A stretch of DNA of 64,000 bases from Steromphala cineraria (GCA_916613615.1 OU744725.1:73576280-73640279), one strand, 5' to 3'. Shown: positions 30,476-42,000, numbered from the stretch's first letter. The notes: a model not told the origin generated them from the sequence alone. Translations and numbers: made by a program.

Positions 30476-31035
30476 TTTACATGTACTTTGTATATGATTC
30501 AACATACATTTATGATATCGTGATATATGTGACATTTCTGAATCACATTAATATTTGGCATGTGATATTGAACTCAAAAATTTGTCTATTACCTCATGAT
30601 AAACTCACGAAGATATATTAGTGAATATTTTAATTTTTGGTACGTAATAAGTTTGCAGATGTTACTGGGTATGCCTAGTATTGAAGTTTGATTGGACATA
30701 AGGATGATTTTATTCGGCCATATTGTTTGGACTTATAAACAATCTCGTATCCGGTTGAGTACCGCGCGAGTAGGGCGCTGCGCAAAACAAACATCGCTGA
30801 GTAGTGGTCACGCTGATTGAGATTTCCGACCTCGTTACGCTTGGCTAATTAAGCTTTTCCAACAAATAATTAATTAACCCGCGAGCGCATTGTGCCCCTT
30901 TAAGATACTTCAATAAACATATTACTGAGTTGACCTCCAGATTATTTCCATTGCAAACATTACCCCCACCCCTTCTATCCCCCCTTTCCCTCCTCCCCTT
31001 TTTTCTCCTGTCCTTCCATTGCAAACCTCTCTTCT
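30476..31035. other. Noncoding stretch
   Basis: Nothing supported apart from pyrimidine-rich sequence (ccccacccc / tcctcccc) from about 30960 leading into the C tract. Confidence 0.5.
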
Positions 31036-31039
31036 ATCG

Positions 31040-31073
<34 letters not shown>
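31040..31073. repeat. Poly-C tract (about 33-34 nt)
   Basis: An uninterrupted C run after 'ttctatcg'. The length may be affected by sequencing error. Confidence 0.9.
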
Positions 31074-31870
31074 AGCCCCTCTCCTGCAACTCTTTTCTAA
31101 AGAGTATCTGTATTGCATATTGAAATGAGGGGAGGACACTCACTATATGGAATAACAGTAACTTACATAAGAGGATAAGTTACATAAGCTACATGCAGGT
31201 GCAAGAGGTCATCATATCTAGTAATTAGCATAAACCCCCATTTTGCTAGCCTATTCTGACCAATCAGATTGCACTAACATATGTCAAGATTTAAGATATT
31301 CAGAAATCTTCAGTTAGAATTACATGAGACATTGACCTGGACAGTTTACTTTGGCAATAGGACCCATCACTAGCTGAATTTGTGATTTGTGTCAGAGAGA
31401 TATATTCCAAATGTTTATGTGCATCATCATTTTAGTTCTTTGGAAGTTGAGAGTGTGACTAAATGAATACTCCTAAACCAATCAAGATATCATAATGAAA
31501 TTAATACAGATGCCCACATAAAAGTAGCATTTTGAAGATTAAAAAGTCCAAGATGGTCACCAATTTAGCCATAGATATACAAAAAAGTTATACAAAAACC
31601 TACTGCTTGTTAACAAATCATGATTATATCATTCTTGTAATAATGTATTAATCTAGTGGTTTCCAACAGAAGAATAGCATTTTAAAAGATAAAAAAATCA
31701 TGATGGCAGCCATAGTCAATTATCATATAAAAGATGGTTACACAATTAAACCATATTACCACATCATTCATTTTAAGGTGAGCTTCTGTACCCTCGATTC
31801 TTTTATTTTATTAAATAATGTCATGATTATGACCTGAATGTCTAGGAATTATATGTTTATGTCGTAAACA
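31074..31870. other. Noncoding stretch
   Basis: No coding or structural signal recognised. Contains two loosely similar segments with 'gaagattaaaaagtccaagatgg' (first part) near 31535 and 31690, likely an old short duplication. Confidence 0.4.
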
Positions 31871-31879
31871 TTAAAATGG

Positions 31880-33250
31880 AATACTAAACGCAACATCATG
31901 TGAATGATCGCCAAAATACAGTGATTTCGATACAAAATCATGACAAGTGCGTGCTGAAAAAGTTGTCAGCATGTTGCACGTGCATCACATGGGGTATTAC
32001 ACTTCCCAGTGGTGAGTATAAAAGGTAAGCAGTCCGACATTGAAACACTTGCAATCAACCCCGGAAACTGAAAGTCAAAATGCCGAGGTTTGATCTTGCA
32101 GCCCGGAACAGAGCCATCGGACGTCTAGAGGCCGGAGAGTCCCAGTCAGCGGTTGCCCGACACCTGAATGTTCACCAGAGCACGATTTCCCGACTGTGGC
32201 ATCGTTTCCAGACATTCAACTCTACAATAGATCGACCGAGAAGTGGCCGTCCAAGGGCGACAACTCCCGCACAAGACCGCTACATCCGGGTTACCCATCT
32301 AAGGCACAGAACCACCAGCGCCGCCTACACAGCAAACAACGTCCCTGGTCTTCGACGGCTATCAGCACAAACCGTCAGAAATCGTCTACAGCAGCACGGA
32401 ATACGACCCATGAGACCCTACGTTGGACCGTTTTTGAGACGCCATCATCAGATGTGGAACCTTGTCAACTGGAGACGAATATGGTTTAGTGACGAATCCC
32501 GGTTCTTGTTGTACCATAGTGATAAAAGAGCTCGAGTTTACAGACGTCGAGGGGAACGTTTCAGACAGAACTGTGTTGTTTAGGTGGATCGATTTGGTGG
32601 AGGAGGTATCATGATGTGGGAAGCAATATCAGTGGACGGTAGAACAGACCTGGTGCACGTACAAGGTAATCTGACTGCTGTGCGTTATAGAGATGAGATT
32701 CTTCAACGTCACCTTCTTCCCGTCATCAACGTTCAGAGACATCTCTTTCAGCATGACAACGCTAGACCACACACAGCTCATGTCATCAGGCAATTCCTAG
32801 CCAACAACAATGTGAATGTGCTGCCATGGCCCTCCAAATCCCCAGATTTAAATCCTATTGAGCATCTTTGGGATAATCTTGATCGAAGTGTACGACGGCG
32901 ACAGCCACAACCGCAGACTCATCAACAACTGTGCCAGGCCTTGCAGGAAGAGTTGAGAAGAATTCCCCAGCGTCAAATCAGGACATTGATAGCGTCCATG
33001 CCAAGACGATGCCGATCTGTGATTCATGCCAATGGTGGTCATACCAGATACTGACTTTTGCATTGTGCTGTCACTGACGTTGACGTTTTTCTTGACATTT
33101 AACGAGTGGGATACATAGAGGAGACATTCCCTCGTTAATTGTATGAAAATTATACAGATACGACTATGATATTTGCTATTATCACCTCTTGTCAGTAAAG
33201 ATTTTTTGTAGTAATTTTCTGTTATGCGTTTCCTTTTTTGCCGAGTATAG
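31880..33250 (+). mobile_element. Tc1-type DNA transposon, inactive
   Basis: A transposase gene is flanked by short noncoding ends. The right end (about 33210-33245) in reverse complement reads TATACTCGGCAAAAAAGGAA then ACGCA. The left end retains only a weak match (tactaaacgcaac near 31880). Exact borders and the TA duplication could not be fixed. Confidence 0.75.
32080..33054 (+). pseudogene. Tc1-like transposase with one in-frame stop and an internal deletion
   Basis: One continuous frame of 325 codons is interrupted only by TAG at 32581-32583, where Tc1 transposases usually have glutamate before 'VDRFGGGGIMMW' (one-base change from GAG likely). The N-terminus carries a helix-turn-helix pair (LEAGESQSAVARHLNVHQS, SRLWHRFQTFNST) and the GRPR-like hook (RSGRPRATT). 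Catalytic residues seen: D in FSDESRF, D in QHDNARPHTA, and E in NPIEHLWD, with 34 residues between the last two (DD34E). The linker between FLRR and WNLVNW seems 12-15 residues shorter than usual, suggesting a small in-frame deletion. It could still supply partial protein through readthrough, but is most likely dead. Confidence 0.85.
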
Positions 33251-33413
33251 TTTGTGAAAATTACTTTCCAACTTTAAACGTATGATGTACTATACTCACT
33301 CGCAACACGGTGTCTGCAGTTCTTATCTTATGATAAAATGGGCAAACAATCGCAGATCTTCATGCTGTATAAATTACTGTTTCAGTCACCTATCAATGAA
33401 CATTGAATATTAA

Positions 33414-34205
33414 AGGGGCAGTGGCACTTTTTAGGGGGGATATAGAGGATATCTTTTGTTTTGAGTGTGATATCAGTTATCTCTCATCGAGTGAGGGGGT
33501 AAAGCCAGTATTTTCACGAGTGGCGCAGCCACGAGTGAAAATATAGGCTTTACCCCGGCACGAGATGAGAGATAAGTGATATCACACTCAAAACAAAAGA
33601 TATTCTGTTTATTATATGTCTCTGTGGTCGAAAATGTGGTAATATACGTTCAAAAGGGTTTGACTCGAGAGTTTTCTGGCGACGTCATACCATTGTTGAT
33701 CGTAACTTAGCGACGGCGATGACGTCGCGTTGATTGTAGAAGTGACGTCAGACCATTGTTCACATGTCGTCATCCTCTTTGTGATATTTTCACTGACTTG
33801 AAAAAGTGATATCACACTCAGTGGCGAGAACCCTTTTCTAGAACTGAGAAAACTCAGTCTCTCACCGCTTGTCATATAATAAAAAAGGTATTGTCAGGAA
33901 AATGAAAAGCAATTGTTATGATTAGAAGACAATGCAATAAAACTGAAGCAGTAATGAATAAAATATATAATGTTAAGTTCAGCCATGCGATTCCTTTTCT
34001 CACACAAAATGAATTAAAGGTGTCCACACAAAAAATGACAGCAATGGACTTTATGTGAATCTGAATAATTTGTTCTCTGATACTGGATGATTGGTTTGTG
34101 TAATGAGATTTTAGACACTGTCAAAATGATACATTTGGCATTGATGTACAATAATCAGTGAAACATTGAAAATATACACATTTTAAAAATCGTGCTACTG
34201 CCCTT
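33414..34205. mobile_element. TTAA-flanked foldback element, 792 bp, non-autonomous
   Basis: Flanked by TTAA at 33410-33413 and 34206-34209. Ends AGGGGCAGTGGCAC and GTGCTACTGCCCTT are inverted repeats. It contains a large hairpin (about 33450-33602). The right third (34010-34205) is the reverse complement of the 4900-5100 repeat (tggatgattggtttgtg, ttttagacactgtcaaaatg). The TTAA target is the piggyBac signature, but no transposase is present. Confidence 0.75.
33450..33602. repeat. Large near-perfect hairpin, about 70-bp arms
   Basis: The left arm reads atcttttgttttgagtgtga, tatcagttatctctcatcg, gggtaaagcc. The right arm is its complement (ggctttacccc ... gatgagagataa ... tcacactcaaaacaaaagat). 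The centre is cacgagtggcgcagccacga(gtg). Confidence 0.9.
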
Positions 34206-34473
34206 TTAAGGCCTTAAATCATGTTAATACACAAATTTGATTTTAAACTTATCCTTCATGCAAACGTCTGATACAGGATGTTCGTTTTGGATGGATGCAC
34301 CCTATTTGTGTTGAACTGTTGAAATGATTAAGGAATAAGAATCCATGGGGTTATTTGCCTAAAGCCTTTATTGGTATGAAAACTTTTGCTCTCAATATAA
34401 ACTACCTTTGATGATCGAGGCGCTCTAATGCATTCATAATTATGATGGTTAAATGGTTATGTTTTCATACTTA

Positions 34474-34715
34474 CCATTGGGATTCAAAAGGGCAATGCAA
34501 TGTTCAAGCTTGGACTTGGTGTCTCCCAACTCCATCACGACATTGTTGTGTTTTGCACGAAGCTCATCTAATTCCAGAATTGTTGCATTTCCACTTGCCC
34601 ATAACTTAGATAAATCGGCATCTTTTTCTTCAAGCTCTTCGTTGTAACTTTTAGACTGGCTTCAGGTGTCTGTACATCAGAACTGGTGGTAATATCAACA
34701 AGTATTTGTCACAAA
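34474..34715 (-). pseudogene. Decayed paralogue of the coiled-coil first exon at 39266
   Basis: On the minus strand the segment corresponds to two parts of the exon at 39266-39767. One is the start after the signal peptide (gttctgatgtacagacacct versus gtagtgatgatcagacacct). The other is the last third (EELEEKDADLSKLWASGNAT..., DELRAKHNNVV), ending in a good donor AATG|gtaagtatg at 34473. The middle (about 240 bp) is missing and the two parts are out of frame, so I read it as a broken copy. It is cut off upstream by the repeat starting at 34725. An alternative is that only the last third is a used exon of a separate gene. Confidence 0.65.
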
Positions 34716-34724
34716 GGTGACAAG

Positions 34725-35776
34725 ATCCCCCGCCGCAAATTGATGTTAACAAAAAGCATAATGTATACATAGAAACACTTGTCTACACTTGTCATGCTAC
34801 TAGATGTCATTTAGACCATAACAAATCGACTGATCCCTGGGTCTTCCAAATAAGAAGCCTTGTGCAAAAAAGAAGAGAATATAGAGAACAGTTCTTAACA
34901 TATCAGCCTTATAAATGCATGTTGCCTTCCCTATTAGATGCTTTGAAGTTATGAAGAGAATCTAGGGATCGGTTCTAGAGATAAGCCTTAAATGCAGATG
35001 TCAATGTTTAAATTTCATAGCCTCGTTGTGACCTTGAAAATAATGTGAAGGGGCCTAGCGCCTTCACAATAAGATGCTATTTTTAAATTATGAAGAGAAT
35101 CCAGTAAGTGGTTCTTGAAATATCCAGCTGTCATTCCGGACTGGACCCGGCACCTTCCCAATAAGATGCTTTGTGTAAATTATGAAGAGAATCCAGTGAA
35201 TGGTTCTTGACAAGCCTAAAATGCAGGTTTCAATGCTGAAATTTTCAAAGCCTTGCTGTGACCTTGAAAATAATGTGAAGGTCACCAAAATCGACTGGAC
35301 CCGGCACCTTCCCAAAAAAATGCTTTGTGTAAATTATGAAGAGAATCCAGTGAATGATTCTTGAGATATCCCACTGACAAGCCTAAAATGCAGGTTTCAA
35401 TGCTGAAATTTTCAAAGCCTCGCTGCGACCTTGAAAATAATGTGAAAGTCACCAAAATCAACTGGGCCCGGCGCTTTCCCAGTCAGTTGCTTGGTGTAAG
35501 TTATGAAGAGAATCCAGTGAATGATTCTTGAGATATCCCGCTGACAAGGGTAAAATTTCAAAGTTTTGTTGTGACCTTGAAATAAAGGTCAAGGTCATGA
35601 AACTCTCTAGGGACCTTGCTCTCATGGTGATGAAGCTATATACAAAAAAAGAATCCGGTCAATAGTTTTTGAGTTATATACAATTTCATTCGTAAGGACG
35701 TACAACTCGTGTACGGAAGGACGGACGCTGCCCAATACTATATCCCCCGCTTTGCGCTAAACGCGTGGCGGGGGAT
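34725..35776 (-). repeat. Dispersed element with ATCCCCCGCC / TGGCGGGGGAT ends, copy 2
   Basis: Same ends as the element at 2144-2693, here reversed, with a terminal hairpin at 35741-35778 (tatcccccgc ... gcgggggata). The interior is a run of about five degenerate tandem units of 90-170 bp marked by 'ttatgaagagaatccagtga' and 'gtgaccttgaaaataatgtg' (34949, 35088, 35179, 35335, 35501). Noncoding. Confidence 0.75.
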
Positions 35777-36295
35777 AATAAGCGATACTAAAACTACGAC
35801 AACCAGTACGTGGCAATCCATGTCAGGCATAAGAGTTTGTCTTGTTCTAATCTAGATAAACAGACTTTGAGTCAGGGAAATCAAAAAGCTGTTTGTACGA
35901 AGTCTTGATAAAAGTTATCTCAGTTGATTAGTTTTTAGAGGGACTTTCCGGATTTTTTTATATTTATATAAAGCTCAAATCGCAAATAAAATTTTAATTA
36001 ATTGAACTGACTCTTACTAAAAATATTATAAAAGTTGGAATTAAATAAAGTCCAGTAAACCTTACATTCTCCAAATCATTGAACAATAGAAAAAAGTATT
36101 GAATACAATTGGCTGTGTTCTCCAATTTCGATAGCTTTTATACTGTTTAGTCCAAAAATATTAAAACTATTTTACATAATGCCAACAAATACTACACACC
36201 ATGTAAAACTAGCTCTGACACTAAGCTACGGCTATCAATGTGATCTATACTGACCACTATGCATTTACTGATGTCTCTGTATGTCTTGCCCATGA
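35777..36295. other. Noncoding stretch
   Basis: AT-rich, nothing recognised. Confidence 0.5.
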
Positions 36296-36930
36296 CCCCG
36301 GACTAATCTATCCGAAGCATGCCAACCTTGGATGGATTATCCCCTGTACCCGGTGTGTACATCAAGACTATTCAAGTCTGAGAGGTCTGAGCTTCATCTT
36401 ACTTGATCTCCCCGAGTCAACAACATTATGTGTCCGTCTACTCGGTCTGAGCTGCATCTCATTTGATGACCCGGGTTAACCACATAACATACCAGTCAAC
36501 TCATCCACCCCTCCTCAAGACTTTAGGATATCCTAACTTCCTCCAACTTCATAAACCTCCTTTATTTATTCCTAGTAATAGTTCTAGCCTTTTTGCCATA
36601 GTGCCTTTTTAGCCCTTATCTTCATTATCGCTAGGTTATGTTATGCTTGATTGAATTTAGCTGGTTTTATCCCTGACCTTCAGACCCTGGACTAATCCAT
36701 CGGAAGCATGCCAACCTTCAGATAGATTATCCTACGTACCCGGTCTGTACATCAAAGCCATTTAAGTCAATGGAGGGCAGGAGCTTCCTCTCGAGTTATA
36801 TGCCCATCTGCTCGGTCTGAGCTTCATCCCATTGGATGACTCGTTGGCTCATCATATAATGTACTCGTCCACTCGTCTGCCACTCCCTCAGACTGGGATT
36901 TCGAAATTCTTCTAAATTTTAGCCCTACCC
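36296..36930. repeat. Tandem duplication, about 390-bp period
   Basis: 36296-36540 and 36683-36910 share 'ggactaatc', 'gaagcatgccaacctt', 'tacccggt', 'gtacatcaa', 'ctcggtctgagc', 'catctcatttgatgac' and 'actcatccaccc'-type blocks in order, with about 70-80 percent identity by eye. Confidence 0.75.
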
Positions 36931-37119
36931 AAATTCTTTACTTATTTTCATCGTTCCTGTCAATTTACTACATTTTAATATCCTTTCCATATCTATTCCT
37001 CCCTAATATATTAATCCACCTAACACTATATAATAAAGTAACACTACAAATCACGTTGGAAAAGAAGAGAAGAGGGTCAGTGCTCACCAACCACCAAGTC
37101 CAAATCCCTCTGTCTTGCT

Positions 37120-37139
37120 GAATCCGGGTCACGGCACCA
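37120..37139 (-). other. tRNA-3'-end-like 20-mer (possible LTR-element primer site)
   Basis: The plus strand reads gaatccgggtcacggcacca, shaped like the TpsiC-acceptor-CCA end of a tRNA; the minus strand reads TGGTGCCGTGACCCGGATTC. This is what a primer-binding site of a minus-strand LTR element would look like, but no LTR pair or gag/pol was found around it. Confidence 0.3.
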
Positions 37140-37254
37140 AAAGGTCCCCTGTTTAGCACAATCATTACCAGGCACGCTTCGTAAGATTCAAAGAGGAGCT
37201 TTGGACTTTCTTGCCAAGACGAAAGATTTTATTCAAAGTAAATATTCTGGTTGT

Positions 37255-38250
37255 CAATCCTCCACATCCACCTTCCCTGGGCCATCTCCCAACTTCAACC
37301 CTCCACATCCGCCTTCCCTCGGCCATCTCCCGACTTCAACCCTCCACATCCGGCTTCCCTCGGCCATCTCCCTACTTCAACCCTCCACATCCGCCTTCCC
37401 TCGGCCATCTCCCAACTTCAACCCTCCACATCCGCCTTCCCTGGGCCATCTCCAAACTTCAACCCTCCACATCCGCCTTCCCTCGGCCATCTCCCGACTT
37501 CAACCCTCCACATCCGCCTTCCCTCGGCCATCTCCCAACTTCAACCCTCCACATCCGCCTTCCCTTGGCCATCTCCCGACTTCAACCCTCCACATCCGCC
37601 ACTTCAACCCTCCACATCCGCCTTCCCTAGGCCATCTCCCGACTTCAACCCTCCACATCCGCCTTCCCTCGGCCATCTCCCGACTTCAACCCTCCACATC
37701 CGCCTTCCCTCGGCCATCTCCCGACTTCAACCCTCCACATCCGCCTTCCCTCGGCCATCTCCCGACTTCAACCCTCCACATCCGCCTTCCCTCGGCCATC
37801 TCCCAACTTCAACCCTCCACATCCGCCTTCCCTCGGCCATCTCCCGACTTCAACCCTCCACATCCGCCACTTCAACCCTCCATATCCGCCTTCCCTAGGC
37901 CATCTCCCGACTTCAACCCTCCACATCCGCCTTCCCTCGGCCATCTCCCGACTTCAACCCTCCACATCCGCCTTCCCTCGGCCATCTCCCGACTTCAACC
38001 CTCCACATCCGCCTTCCCTCGGCCATTTCCCGACTTCAACCCTCCACATCCGCCTTCCCTCGGCCATCCCCCGACTTCAACCCTCCACATCCGCCTTCCC
38101 TCGGCCATCTCCCAACTTCAACCCTCCACATCCGCCTTCCCTCGGCCATCTCCCGACTTCAACCCTCCACATCCGCCTTCCCTCGGCCATCTCCCAACTT
38201 CAACCCTCCACATCCGCCTTCCCTCGGCCATCTCCCAACGTCAACCACCT
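37255..38250. repeat. Minisatellite, 41-bp unit, about 24 copies
   Basis: The unit is cttcaaccctccacatccgc plus cttccctcggccatctcccga, with few variants (tcggc/tgggc, cccga/cccaa). Two copies are shortened to about 18 bp (near 37600 and 37870). Because 41 is not a multiple of 3, every frame is open and each spells the same mixture of peptides, so long open frames across it are not evidence of a gene. Confidence 0.95.
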
Positions 38251-39265
38251 CCTTCACATGTCAGCTAGTGGCTCGCTGTAGCAGGGACTCGATCTGGGTA
38301 GGTCGATCTAGATCTACCCTCTTCTGAGAAGTCCTAGCCTTCAATATCCTGACAGACCCAGTTGCAAACAACGTGTATCGTGACAGCAGCTTAAGGACAA
38401 TTACTTTGCTTTGGTAAATGGGATTTGCAGCCATTACATGATTATGTCACACTAACGAATTTAACCTTTATGTTTCTGCTTTGACGTTGTTGTCTCTTGC
38501 ACACACGGTAGTTGATGTCAGGAGGGCAATACCAGAGTGGACATCCTTCATCCTGACTTGGGGGTACTACACGATATTCATTGGGTATTTCCGATCCAGC
38601 AGTATAGTTGACTGAAGAAGTGTGGTGTCAAATCTGCCCCAAAAGTGTATTATTTTCAGGTGTACAAACGTTGCACAGTATATATATTATAGTATATATA
38701 TTTAAACATATCCTACTCCAGTCGGACATCTTTTAATTTAACGACAAACCGGTTGCCAGTAATGTTTTTCTAATGACAAAATATATTTATTGTCTTTATG
38801 ACCGCCCTGAACCAAAAAGAATTAAGCGCTAAATTAGGTGATTGAATAAAAAAGAACGCCATTGACGCCTAAATTGTATGGCTGTAGCATTTTCATTAAA
38901 AACTGTTGAAAAAAGGGGTAATTAGTTCCTTATTAGACATTACAAAAGATATTTTGTAAATTGTTTGCTGCCTCTGAAATACAAATTAAACCTGTATTAT
39001 CGACTGAAGGACAAGAGTTATTTCTGGTAATTAATCAGAACTGTATACAAATTAGTCGAATATTTTCAAACCACAACATAACAATTAATAATTCTAACGA
39101 ATTAGTCACTTATTCTAAGTAACGAATGATACATACAAATTAAACCAAGTATTACACAACTGATAAAATATTCATGGAATACTTTGGTCTTATCATAAGT
39201 GCGATCGACAGCTGTTGACTTTCTCTTACACGTAACATTGCAGTCAGAATCAAAGGCTTTACAAT
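38251..39265. other. Noncoding stretch and presumed promoter region
   Basis: No coding signal. An AT repeat (tatatatattatagtatatat) lies near 38680. The last about 100 bp probably carry the 5' UTR and promoter of the gene at 39266; no convincing TATA box was located. Confidence 0.4.
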
Positions 39266-39767
39266 ATGGAGCACCACGCATTACTCATCGCTATGTTTAT
39301 GTTGGTTATACTGTATTCAACCAGTAGTGATGATCAGACACCTGATGTCAGCCTGAAGGAACATGTGAAGAAAATAGATGAGATGATAGCCAACATGCAG
39401 TCTCACTATGAAGCTCAAGAACAGAAGAATTCGGCAGTTTTATCTAGCCTACTTTCTCAGCTGACTCAAACCACCGATGAACTCAGAGATCTTAAAGCAA
39501 GTCAGAACGAAACAACTGTGATGCTCGTAGGACGTGATGCGGAGTTGTCTCAGCTATGGACAAGTCACAATGCAACAGTTTCAAAGCTGGAATCAGTTGT
39601 TTTCAGACTTAAAGAAAAAGATGCAGAGTTGTCCGAACTATGGGAAAATCACAATGCAACAGATGTGGAATTAAATGAGCTTCGTGCAAAACACAACAAT
39701 GTTGTGCTGAATTTAGAAGAAACCATGTCCAAGTTTGAAAACTTTCAAATGCATCTAAGCCAAAGTG
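39266..39767 (+). CDS. First coding exon of a secreted coiled-coil protein
   Basis: From ATG at 39266 to a donor AGTG|gtaagc at 39767/39768 (phase 1), 167 codons. Residues about 5-20 (ALLIAMFMLVILYSTS) form a signal peptide. The remainder is strongly helical with heptad spacing of leucines and many Glu/Lys. Two internal repeats, DAELSQLWTSHNAT and DAELSELWENHNAT, each end in an N-glycosylation motif, and another is NETT. Secreted coiled-coil exons of this type precede C1q, fibrinogen-like or lectin domains in molluscan proteins. That is family knowledge, and no such downstream exon is visible before the satellite array. The codons beyond the donor (to 39847) are intron. A broken relative lies at 34474-34715. 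Confidence 0.75.
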
Positions 39768-40189
39768 GTAAGCATAAAATACGTTATTTAAAGCTCTATG
39801 CTAATAGCAAATTAAAGCTATATGTACAATATAATACGATATTTTAACCTGATTGATTCCATACGTTAAGATAATAGGACCGAGTCGTTTTTAAATGTTT
39901 AACATTGTTTTTTAAAATCTCTTGCCACAAGAAACGAACTAAAGTTTTGTATATGGACTATGATGTCTCTTGAAATTATCGTCACATGTATGGCGGACAA
40001 TAATGTAATCGCAATATTTGTCTGGAATATCCTGAAACACAAAATATTATTCTAAAACTAATAACAAATAGTCAAGTATAACTTATATACGTCTCAAAAC
40101 TAAAAGGATCTTTACTGCAATTTGACTTCATACACCAAGATTAAAAATATGTTTACGAAGCTGATAAACAGGTTACTCCGATTGCAACC

Positions 40190-40560
40190 AAAAATCAATT
40201 GAACATAAGTCCAAGGTCACCATGATCAAGTGGTGTCTGTTTCATATCTTGTAGGTTTAAATTTGAAAACGTTAAGTGCAACAGTAAATGCCCTAAAAAG
40301 AGTACTAAAAGTGGTTAAAGTGCCGCAAGGACCTTCAAATAAGGTCATGGTTAACAAAGCCAAAAGGTGTCTGCATAATCCCGTCATGTAAGCTGACGCC
40401 AAATTTGAATGAAATGGTTCATGGGCATAGCGTTAACATGAGCTGTAAAAGCGGTAGAAGTGCCGTAGTGACCTTGAAAATAAGGTCAAGGTCACTTTTA
40501 TCGACTGGTGTCTGTGTATTCCCGTCATGTAAACTGACACCAAATTTGAAGACTAGATCA
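40190..40560. repeat. Dispersed repeat with tandem 'accttgaaaataaggtcaag' units
   Basis: Three units (near 40200, 40330 and 40475) share 'aaggtca', 'ggtgtctg', 'cccgtcatgtaa', 'ctgacaccaaatttgaa'. Related in style to the interior of 34725-35776. Confidence 0.65.
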
Positions 40561-40586
40561 TAGTCAGTCGATTTCCCAATCCAAAC

Positions 40587-40717
40587 TAATATAAGGGTAA
40601 CACTATTTTTTAGGACATTATCATTTGCACGAGGCCGAGGTCTTTAATTAACTGCCCGACTAAGGCGGGCTTATGCCAATGATAATGCCCTGTAAAACAG
40701 CGTTACTGTTATTATAG
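40587..40717. repeat. Foldback MITE, about 130 bp
   Basis: The arms 'taacactattttttaggaca' then 'ttatcatttgca' and their complement 'tgccaatgataa' then 'tgccctgtaaaacagcgtta' pair over about 40 bp around a short GC-rich loop (cgaggccgag ... ccgactaaggcggg). Confidence 0.75.
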
Positions 40718-41589
40718 CTAAAATAGATTTTTCCGTACCCTGCAACTTTCGATATTGATGCAGTGACTTGTTAATGAGCCAACCAAACACAAAAAAACTA
40801 TGATATTCTATGGACAAATTATCTTTGACAAAAAAAATGGCTACGCAAGTTTTTCATTGAAACCAAGTGGATGCAACTAACAATAATAGTCCTTTTGAAT
40901 ATGTTTAAATCCCAAATATTTCAATTCCGCTGTATTGCCATATATTATTTAGGATGATATATACTGAAACTTTGTGGCCTTTAGAAAAAAAACTAATTGA
41001 ATTTGTTCAAAATATTCGAGTCGATACGCTTACACGGTCACCATATTTGTAATGATTTCAAAATTGAATTCTAATGTGACGTCACTTGGCTACGAAGTGA
41101 TATTGGCCCACTGTCACTGAGGGTTTAGCGGGCCATTATTATTTACAGCGACCCGCTCTTTCATGATAACAAGAGGGCATTTTCCATCCATTTTAGCTAT
41201 TAAAAAAGCCTATAGTACAGAACACCGAAGATGTGTAATTTGAGTGTTTGAACATGAGACTTTATCTGCCTTTGATACGTGTGAATAATACTGTTTCGGT
41301 CGGTTTCATTCAAATCGATTGACAGTGTTTTGGCACTGCTATGTCATACATACATGTATGGCTAAAGAACCATACAGTTTTGTTATTTCTTATGTTAATG
41401 TCAATACACTGTATCATTCATATTGTAATGTCCCTTAATGTCGTTCAAAATGTTAAGACACAATATTCAAAACTAAATCCGACCTTGACCCCTTGAAATT
41501 TGCATCATTATCCATATATGACCTTTAGCCATGCCAAACAGATACCGAAAATATCCGTCGGTTTTTTTATGCTGAGAACACAATCCATT

Positions 41590-42000
41590 GTACACTCAAC
41601 AGCAAAAGAAACGCAATTTGAAATCTAATCATTATATAAAAACTTAGTAAACACCTCAGGCTAAATAAACCAAAAAAATATTGTTATTTAGACATCAGCG
41701 AAGGAAAATGTTCGACTAACATCATCACATGTGACGTCACACCAAGGGAAAACACAGCAGGGGTGGTTTCAAGTCAGCATATTGCGTGTCAGATGTGTGC
41801 TCACACATGCGCTTTGAAAGACTCTGCACGACTAAAATGTTGTGGGATAGTCCCCAAATGTTGTTAACGACTTCGTTTCACAAATGTTCGATGGGACTCA
41901 TGTACAGCAAATGTTCACCTCAGGGGAGTCAAATGTTGTTCGTACAATTGTTCGATGGGACTCATGTAAAGGGAATTTTCACCTCAGAGTAGTCAAATGT
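41590..42000 (+). other. Possible Tc1 terminal repeat relic and a 62-bp duplication
   Basis: 'acactcaacagcaaaagaaa' then 'cgcaa' at 41592-41616 resembles the end of the Tc1 element at 33210-33245 (reverse complement). Downstream, 41885-41940 and 41948-42000 repeat 'tgttcgatgggactcatgta' and 'tttcacctcag'. No transposase is recognisable. Confidence 0.35.

Noticed and set aside
31040..31073. Regulatory G-quadruplex at the poly-C tract
   Set aside because: A homopolymer of uncertain length with no gene next to it; no support beyond composition.
37201..38268. A 355-codon proline-rich protein
   Set aside because: All three frames are open because of the 41-bp minisatellite; no unique sequence is encoded.
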